Assembly: GCF_019703325.1 (NCBI RefSeq)
Contig: NZ_AP024821.1
Coordinates: 1 to 19,511 of the forward strand
Direction of reading: 5' to 3'
Length of the DNA: 19,511 bases
DNA from: Helicobacter sp. NHP19-012
GTDB taxonomy: Bacteria > Campylobacterota > Campylobacteria > Campylobacterales > Helicobacteraceae
Shown here: piece after piece, positions 14,984-19,511 of the stretch
How positions within the stretch are numbered: position 1 is the stretch's first letter
How the letters are laid out: the number at the start of each line of letters is the position of its first letter
The notes under the pieces: generated by a model
What the model was told of the DNA's origin: nothing
Database searches by the model: none
The model's input: the letters and a program-made list of their open reading frames with translations, nothing else
Position numbers and translations under genes: made by a program

Positions 14984-15298
14984 GGATAATCCTTCAAGAT
15001 TTTTTGTGCCTTGATTATATCCTTTTGTTGTGTGCTCTTATCGCCTTAAGCGCGCTACTGCACGGCGCTCCACAGTAAAATCACCAACACCTCTCCCCTT
15101 TTAGCCACATAAAGGTGGTAGCCTGCGCCTATATGGATACACATCTCAAAGATTTGACCCGTGATGTGCTTATGATCGCCAAAATGCCCACTTTCTAAAG
15201 TCCGCAAGCGGCGCACAACCGCACTGCGCCCCTTTAGGTCTTTTAGATTTTCTAGCTACTTTTCAAATTCGCTTGATGTTTGTACTTCTATACCCCAT
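14974..15298 (-). pseudogene. Decayed RelE-superfamily toxin (HI1419-like), partner of the antitoxin
   Basis: The minus strand reads IEVQTSSEFEK, stop, LENLKDLKGRSAVVRRLRTL, then ESGHFGDHKHITGQIFEM, CIHIGAGYHLYVAKRGEV, LVILLWS, and GDKSTQQKDIIKAQKILK in one frame. This follows the HI1419 / phage-derived Gp49-like pattern, where an EFxxWL start, an RL-x-x-GNFGD stretch, a GYR/H-Y core and a GGDKS-Q-DI end are typical. Lesions: the W of EKWL is TAG (15258-15256); an insertion of about seven codons with two stops follows LLWS (about 15040-15060); and the ATG at 15298 is one base out of frame (G4 where G3 fits). The toxin is therefore dead while its antitoxin remains open. The order, toxin first with a short overlap, fits the family. 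Confidence 0.7.
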
Positions 15299-15397
15299 TT
15301 TAACCTAAAGCACCCATTTCAAGTCTTTGGAGCCCTAGTGGCGCATCTGTTGGTTTGAAAAATTGCATAAAACACAGATAGCGAGAGATACACTCCA

Positions 15398-15425
15398 TTG
15401 GAATAAATCCATCTTACCGTATTAG
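15398..15425 (+). promoter_or_regulatory. Possible promoter of the Abi-like gene
   Basis: TTGGAA (15398-15403) and TATTAG (15420-15425) are 16 bases apart, about 65 bases before the ATG at 15491. Both boxes are imperfect. The gene's ribosome binding site, AAGGAAG, lies nine bases before the start. Confidence 0.3.
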
Positions 15426-15490
15426 CTCACTTTCAAAAAACTGCTTTAAACTAAAAGCATTAACACAAAAACGATAAGGAAGTTGCTTTC

Positions 15491-16204
15491 ATGAAAAGAG
15501 CAGTTCAAAATCTTCTGTCTGCAGAACGCCTAAAGTCTTACACAAGCACTGAGGAACATTTTAGAAACTTACAACTCATTGCTCAAATCACTCCACACCT
15601 AGCCACTATTGAAATTTGTCTGAGAAATATCCTAGACATTGAGATGAAAAAGAAAAATCCAGATTGGATTGTAAATCCACTCAATGAGAGCGAAGAAGAA
15701 AAAAGAGTAGCTGTAATAATAGACCACGCAAGGCTTGAGATAGAAAAGAGAGAAAGAGGTAAAAAAGATGCTAATCGAGGATTGAAACACTCTCAATATC
15801 TTTCGCGCTTTTCACTAGGCACCATCATCCGCATCATTAAAGAGAGCAAACTGCAGAATACAATACTCGATTTGAGCAGTATGGACTTTAGCAAATACGA
15901 CAAAAGCAATGCAAGCAATGCATATTTGGAGCGCAAAAAGGTTGAGAACATAAATGCTTACAAAGTAGACGCAGTGTTAAACCTGTTGCAGATTCTGCGC
16001 AACAGATGCTACCATTGGGAAAATATTTTGAAGGTTAGATATGGACATAAATATGTGTTCCCATACATCACCACAAGACTTAAAAACCTAAAACCTATAG
16101 GTCTAAGTCCCAGCACGATAGACAGATTTCTAGAAGATTTGCTCCAAGCGATCCAACCCGAACTCAACACAGAGATAGAAAATAGTGCAAAGAAAAGCAA
16201 CTAG
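15491..16204 (+). CDS. Abi-like protein with a HEPN-type RNase motif
   Basis: A 237-residue, cytoplasmic, mainly helical protein. It has the pattern of Abi-like (abortive infection, AbiD/AbiF-related) proteins of Campylobacterota: a start with SAERLKSYTSTEEHFRNLQLI, the motif LATIEICLRNIL (about 36-47), a middle SRFSLGTIIRIIKESKLQN, and a conserved LRNRCYHWENIL. The last contains R170-N-R-C-Y-H175, which fits the RxxxxH active-site motif of HEPN ribonucleases, the catalytic core of many toxins and abortive-infection proteins. Start supported by AAGGAAG. It is alone on its strand, but a small structured RNA element begins within 20 bases of its stop, as reported for AbiF-type genes. Inferred role: a toxin-like RNase that stops growth on phage infection, held by the RNA. 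Family assignment is by pattern only. Confidence 0.7.
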   Translation: MKRAVQNLLSAERLKSYTSTEEHFRNLQLIAQITPHLATIEICLRNILDIEMKKKNPDWIVNPLNESEEEKRVAVIIDHARLEIEKRERGKKDANRGLKHSQYLSRFSLGTIIRIIKESKLQNTILDLSSMDFSKYDKSNASNAYLERKKVENINAYKVDAVLNLLQILRNRCYHWENILKVRYGHKYVFPYITTRLKNLKPIGLSPSTIDRFLEDLLQAIQPELNTEIENSAKKSN

Positions 16205-16206
16205 GA

Positions 16207-16285
16207 TAAATGATCGCAGAACCCTCCGGGCGAAACCCGAAGGTGGTGGAAATCCACACCGAATTTGGCTAACTCTATCACAAAA
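16207..16285 (+). ncRNA. Small structured RNA downstream of the Abi-like gene
   Basis: Between the stop at 16204 and the convergent small frame at 16290 lie two compact hairpins. The first is CCT-C-CGGG (16223-16230), loop CGAAA, CCCG-A-AGG (16236-16243). The second is GGT-G-GTGG (16242-16249), loop AAAT, CCACACC (16254-16260), seven base pairs with one bulged G. They share two bases, so they are exclusive in full length or form a compact fold. The stretch is GC-rich compared with its surroundings and has no coding sense. Structured RNAs next to abiF-type genes were reported from comparative genomics as possible RNA antitoxins; I infer this is such an RNA. Its exact ends are a guess and no separate promoter is clear. 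Confidence 0.55.
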
Positions 16286-16289
16286 CATA

Positions 16290-16493
16290 TTAGTTTCTAC
16301 TTAAATCATAGATTGATAAGGGTAATTTCGATGGCATTAGCTGATTATCATACAACCCCATAATCACATCTATCATCTGTGCAGGGACATGTTGGCAATT
16401 CGAGCTGTTGCAGTTATCTTGTCTTAATTTTTTCAAGCATTGTTTTCTAAAGCTCTCACATTCCCCCACAATCGCTTTTAACACCAAAACCAT
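16290..16493 (-). CDS. Small hypothetical protein
   Basis: A 67-residue frame with GGGAG ten bases before ATG 16493. The sequence (MVLVLKAIVGECESFRKQCL..., then NCNSSNCQHVPAQMID) looks protein-like and has four cysteines in two pairs (CESFRKQC, CNSSNC). I do not recognise it. It converges on the Abi-like gene and its RNA; its stop lies about 30 bases from the second hairpin. It may be a real small gene or the end of a lost larger one. Confidence 0.4.
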   Translation of the reverse strand: MVLVLKAIVGECESFRKQCLKKLRQDNCNSSNCQHVPAQMIDVIMGLYDNQLMPSKLPLSIYDLSRN

Positions 16494-16833
16494 AGTTTGA
16501 TACTCCCAACCCCTAACCTTTCGCTCTACGACCCTTTAAAAGCCATTTAAATGCTATATTCACTTTAGTGCTTTGTTTCACTCTCTTTAAACAATCCTAA
16601 ATAACCCCAAACAAACACCATTATCCCAAAAAACTGCAAGCACTCCAAAAAAGTAACCCCATTGCCACTCCAAAGCTCCAAAGTCCTACATGCAAAACTC
16701 TAAAAAAGCTATTTTGGGTGGTTTTTAGGTGTAGATTGTCCATTGCGAGTTTTACCTCTTGTCTGTATATCCTATCCTAGCCCCCTAAAAGCCCCCACAA
16801 CCAACACTTTACCCCTAACCCATACCAAACACT

Positions 16834-17083
16834 CTTTAACCCAAGAAAGCGTCCTACGGCCTTTTAAACGCAGATTCTCATTTTAGAACTCCCCAAGCCA
16901 TTTTATTGCAGGGGTGTTTTTAGTGTTTTAAACCAAAAATCTCTCTTTACTGCAATGACACCATAAAACCACAAAACAAACTCATCTCTCACTTCAAAAC
17001 CCTCTCTTGGGGGTTTGGGGTTTGCCCCCAAGAGCAATATAGATGCCAAGCGTCAGCTTGGCTTACCTTAAACCCACTCAACC
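16834..17083. repeat. Long intergenic direct repeat, copy B
   Basis: Longer relative of 14463-14672. The identical core is at 16990-17020. Copies A and B bracket the toxin-antitoxin remnant, the Abi-like gene, its RNA and the small minus-strand gene, so the block of about 2.4 kb could have been inserted or could be lost by recombination between them. Confidence 0.7.
17004..17034. terminator. Terminator-like hairpin in repeat copy B
   Basis: CTCTTGGGGG (17004-17013) pairs perfectly with CCCCCAAGAG (17025-17034) around an 11-base loop. No T-run follows. Copy A keeps the left arm but not the right. A second stem, GCCAAGC (17045-17051) / GCTTGGC (17056-17062) with a four-base loop, follows closely. 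Confidence 0.45.
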
Positions 17084-17220
17084 AACTTTTCAACAAAACT
17101 TAAAAATTTTTTTTTCACAAAAGAAATATGTAACACGGGCAAGCGCACCCGCACGCGGTTTTTAAAAAATTAGTTTTTTAGATTCTTTTTAAGATATATA
17201 ATGTATGGCGAAGGGGGTTT

Positions 17221-17321
17221 CATGGACAAATTCCGCTGATAACATGGACAAATTCCGCAAAACCTAGGGTTTAACATGGACAAATTCCGCAAAACCTAGG
17301 GTTTAACATGGACAAATTCCG
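17221..17321. other. Origin iterons (four copies of ACATGGACAAATTCCG)
   Basis: CATGGACAAATTCCG occurs at 17221, 17243, 17275 and 17307, all in the same direction, at spacings of 22, 32 and 32 bp. The longer spacers each contain AAAACCTAGGGTTTA. Spacings of about two and three helical turns put all copies on one face of the DNA. Such iterons bind Rep_3-type initiators for theta replication and copy control. The last copy ends seven bases before the rep -35 box, so Rep binding there should also repress rep. Confidence 0.9.
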
Positions 17322-17327
17322 TTTTAC

Positions 17328-17356
17328 TTGACAAATTTTAATAAATGCGACATAAT
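17328..17356 (+). promoter_or_regulatory. rep promoter
   Basis: TTGACA (17328-17333), a 17-base spacer and CATAAT (17351-17356), 45 bases before the rep ATG. The consensus -35 is unusual for Helicobacter. It directly follows the fourth iteron, which supports autoregulation. Confidence 0.75.
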
Positions 17357-17400
17357 CCCGCCAATTTGGCACAAAACCTTAAAAGAAAAAAACTATCAAA

Positions 17401-19332
17401 ATGGATAATAAAAATCCTCTATACGGGCATGTAAGAAACCTAAAATACGACATTGATGCACTTACAGTGCTAGAGCATGAAACAGACAAAAGCACCGAAC
17501 TGTATGAATTTATCCTAGCCCAAAAGACAGAGAAGCTAAAAGAGATTGTAAACTTCATTCTAGAACACGAGAATGAATGGGATCAGGGCGACATAGGTGA
17601 TCTAGACACTTCTAAAGAAGCAATTAAAAATATCAAACACTTCATCGGCATCATGGATGGCATGGAAAGGCTCAAAACCACAAACACACGCCCCGACATC
17701 CATAAAAGTTGCGATGATGGCATTAAAGACTGCATTGAGCATATATGCACTGCCCTAACCACATGGACGGAGGGATGGACGGAGGGTGCAAAAAGAGAAA
17801 ATGCATCATTCTATAATCCCTCAACTACGCAAACAATCCCCACACCGCCCACAGAAGTTGCCCAAGTTGCCCCAACTGAAGTGGACAATCCCAAAAATAC
17901 TCCACAAACCTCACTACTAGCGCACATTTCCCAAGAAGTGGCCAAAGAAACTTTACAACAAGAGCCACAACTAGGCTTAGTGGCTAAAACCCCAAAAGCA
18001 CCCAACAAAACAGAAAATCTAACAGGGGAGGATATAGAATACACCCCCGTTTTAGCCAAAAATACAAGAATAGCTAATCCTAAGCAAGTTGTGATGCATA
18101 ACAACATCTACAAAGTTAATCTAGGCATGCTAGGTGAATTGGAAAACAATCTATTCTTTAGCCTTTTTAATCGCCTAAAAGACAAAAAAGACACGGTGAT
18201 CCGTTTTACTCACCAAGAGTTAAAGATTCTGGCGGGTGACTTAAAAATGAACAACAAAGAGTTGTATAAGGCAGTCAAACAGCTATTTAACAACATAGCT
18301 GGAGCAAACTTTGATGCCATCAAATATTTACCCGATCAATCAATGCTGGTTGACAAGGTCATGTTTTTTAGGCGTTTTACTATGAAGCTTGATAAAAATA
18401 AAAATGTTGAGTACCTAGACATACAGGTCAATGACCCCTACTTCACATACTTACTAAACGACTTAGAAGCGAACTTCACCACCATGCAACTGCAAACTTT
18501 TTTAGACATCAGTGGTAAGTATGCTAAGAATTTATTTAGACTTTTGGAGCGTTTTAAACATGCCACAGACAAGAACGGGGTTTTTAAAGTCTGTGTCTAT
18601 GAGAGCAACTTACAAGGTTTCCGCGATTTTATGGGCATTCCTCCTAAATTTAAAGTCGGCGACATCGATAATCGCATATTAAACCCCATACTTAAACAAC
18701 TCACCCAAAAAACCAAAAAACTAAGTCACTTTGAACCTCCCTACAAGTCAGTTAAAGTCATCAAAAACAAAGCAAGAGAAAGGGGAGCTAGGGTATTAGG
18801 CTACACCTTTGAAGTTGTCATAAACCCCGCCATGCAAGAGCTAGAAAAAGCTCTAGAAAATGCCAAAGTCCCCAGACTCAAATACTTCAGTAAAAAAGAC
18901 ATTAAAATCCTTAATGACTGTCTGCACAAGCATGTAGATTTAGTGTTAAAAGATAAAGAGGGCGATCCCTTTAGCATCCCCCTTGCCACCATAGAGCAGA
19001 TTGTCCCCACTAAAGACAGCAAAGCTCTCATTGTCCAATTTAGAGCCCCGCCCTTAGTTGATGGACAATTAGAAGTGATGCAGCTTTACCAAGACTACAC
19101 CAAATACTGCCAAGTCTGTGGACACGACTACTTCACTCTAGCCTTTGCCCACATGCAAGACTTGCTTGTCTTGATTGAGAAAACACAAGAACGCTTTAAT
19201 ACACCAAAAACACAACAATCCCCCACCATCAACACCACACAAAAGCCCAAATCCAAAGTGTCCATGGCATGCTCGCTCCATTTTTTGAAAACAACACTCC
19301 ACAGCACAGCTTCAAACAAGTCAAGCTCATAG
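17401..19332 (+). CDS. rep: Rep_3-type replication initiator
   Basis: A 643-residue frame. The Rep_3 domain lies at about residues 230-480: ANPKQVVMHNNIYKVNLG then NNLFFSLFNRLKDK, the first winged helix with RFTHQELKILAG and KELYKAVKQLF, then FTTMQLQTFLDISGKYAKNLFRLLERFK and the second winged helix with FRDFMGIPPKFKVGDIDNRILNPIL. Such proteins bind iterons and open the origin. The first 230 residues are an unusual extension: a helical part (1-120), then a proline- and threonine-rich linker (about 135-215). Two tandem 12-bp units (ATGGACGGAGGG) encode WTEGWTEG. After about residue 560 comes a low-complexity tail. The last 20 residues overlap a second frame that reads better as protein, so the true C-terminus may be different (see 19269). 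A weak AAAAGAAA precedes the start. Confidence 0.9.
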   Translation: MDNKNPLYGHVRNLKYDIDALTVLEHETDKSTELYEFILAQKTEKLKEIVNFILEHENEWDQGDIGDLDTSKEAIKNIKHFIGIMDGMERLKTTNTRPDIHKSCDDGIKDCIEHICTALTTWTEGWTEGAKRENASFYNPSTTQTIPTPPTEVAQVAPTEVDNPKNTPQTSLLAHISQEVAKETLQQEPQLGLVAKTPKAPNKTENLTGEDIEYTPVLAKNTRIANPKQVVMHNNIYKVNLGMLGELENNLFFSLFNRLKDKKDTVIRFTHQELKILAGDLKMNNKELYKAVKQLFNNIAGANFDAIKYLPDQSMLVDKVMFFRRFTMKLDKNKNVEYLDIQVNDPYFTYLLNDLEANFTTMQLQTFLDISGKYAKNLFRLLERFKHATDKNGVFKVCVYESNLQGFRDFMGIPPKFKVGDIDNRILNPILKQLTQKTKKLSHFEPPYKSVKVIKNKARERGARVLGYTFEVVINPAMQELEKALENAKVPRLKYFSKKDIKILNDCLHKHVDLVLKDKEGDPFSIPLATIEQIVPTKDSKALIVQFRAPPLVDGQLEVMQLYQDYTKYCQVCGHDYFTLAFAHMQDLLVLIEKTQERFNTPKTQQSPTINTTQKPKSKVSMACSLHFLKTTLHSTASNKSSS

Positions 19333-19511
19333 ATACCATTTTGTCCAAAACTAATACAGAAGTGATTGCTCTATTTGAAATCATCAATGGCACAGACAAA
19401 GACTTTTATGCCGCAGAAGAACATAAAAACACATAGAAAAATTTAAAACTGATGGACAAGAATATTTTACCCATGTGTTTTCAAGCCCGCAAGACTTTTT
19501 AAACAACTTTG
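19269..19511 (+). pseudogene. Gene or Rep C-terminal domain running off the right edge, frameshifted
   Basis: From 19269 a frame overlapping the end of rep by 64 bases reads MLAPFFENNTPQHSFKQVKL, then IDTILSKTNTEVIALFEIIN, GTDKDFYAAEEHKN, and stops at 19434-19436. Coding sense continues in another frame (HIEKFKTDGQEYFTHVFSSP, QDFLNNF) to the window end; one more A in the A5 run at 19425-19429 joins them. A single added base near 19267 would also join it to rep (KVSMA-MLAPFF). Read around a circle it continues into 1-263. I do not recognise the domain. It is either a small gene coupled to rep or a C-terminal part of a Rep protein of about 790 residues. Confidence 0.5.

Larger units (their letters stand above)
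16494..17220. other. Gene-free region before the replication origin
   Basis: No gene is supported. It holds direct repeat copy B, two hairpins (17004-17034 and 17045-17062), a T9 run (17107-17115) and an AT-rich stretch at about 17160-17210 with TTTTTAAAAAATTAG and AAGATATATAATG. The AT-rich part directly left of the iterons is the likely DNA-unwinding region. No DnaA box matching TTATCCACA is present here. Confidence 0.5.

Noticed and set aside
16207..16285. Type III toxin-antitoxin RNA repeats
   Set aside because: Type III antitoxin RNAs are tandem repeats upstream of the toxin; here there is one non-repeated element downstream, so the abiF-like explanation fits better.

Overview
The window looks like a complete or nearly complete plasmid of about 19.5 kb from a gastric, non-pylori Helicobacter (H. 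felis / bizzozeronii / heilmannii type). The genus is inferred from several secreted Sel1-repeat (Hcp-like) proteins, low-GC codon use, a repeat-mediated phase-variation tract in a signal peptide and an iteron/Rep_3 replicon. No chromosomal housekeeping gene, rRNA or tRNA is visible. The reading frame that runs off the right edge (19269 onward) continues sensibly into the reading frame at the left edge (1-263), so the sequence is probably circular and was opened inside one gene.

Layout. 1-263: end of the gene cut by the window edges. 264-631: a very structured gene-free stretch holding, on the minus strand, an 18-residue hydrophobic peptide with a perfect but hairpin-sequestered ribosome binding site and an antisense -10 box, which resembles a type I toxin-antitoxin locus. 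632-1006: a decayed gene. 1081-1137: a 12-bp inverted repeat. 1220-6272 (minus): five consecutive Sel1-repeat genes, the second in map order frameshifted and itself a fusion of two such genes, the last with a (CT)12 tract in its signal peptide. 6600-7664 (plus): a sixth Sel1-repeat gene flanked by 24-bp direct repeats. 7665-9284: 1.6 kb without genes, full of inverted repeats, a degenerate array with a period near 31 bp, AAGYAACT motifs and a possible oriT. 9285-11018: MobV-type relaxase and a small coiled-coil protein. 11114-14322: a large superfamily 1 (Upf1/DNA2-like) helicase split by one frameshift. 14720-15298 (minus): a decayed HI1419/HI1420-type toxin-antitoxin pair. 15491-16204: an Abi-like HEPN protein followed directly by a small structured RNA. 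17221-17400: four iterons and the rep promoter. 17401-19332: Rep_3 initiator.

How it works together. Rep, the iterons and the AT-rich region explain replication; MobV and an upstream site explain mobilisation. The rest is cargo: secreted Sel1-repeat proteins (probably host interaction), and several candidate maintenance or defence modules (peptide locus, broken type II pair, Abi-like protein plus RNA, helicase). At least four genes are interrupted by single-base losses, three or four of them in homopolymers, so sequencing error and true decay must be separated before the gene states are believed. All assignments are by eye from motifs; no database search was possible.
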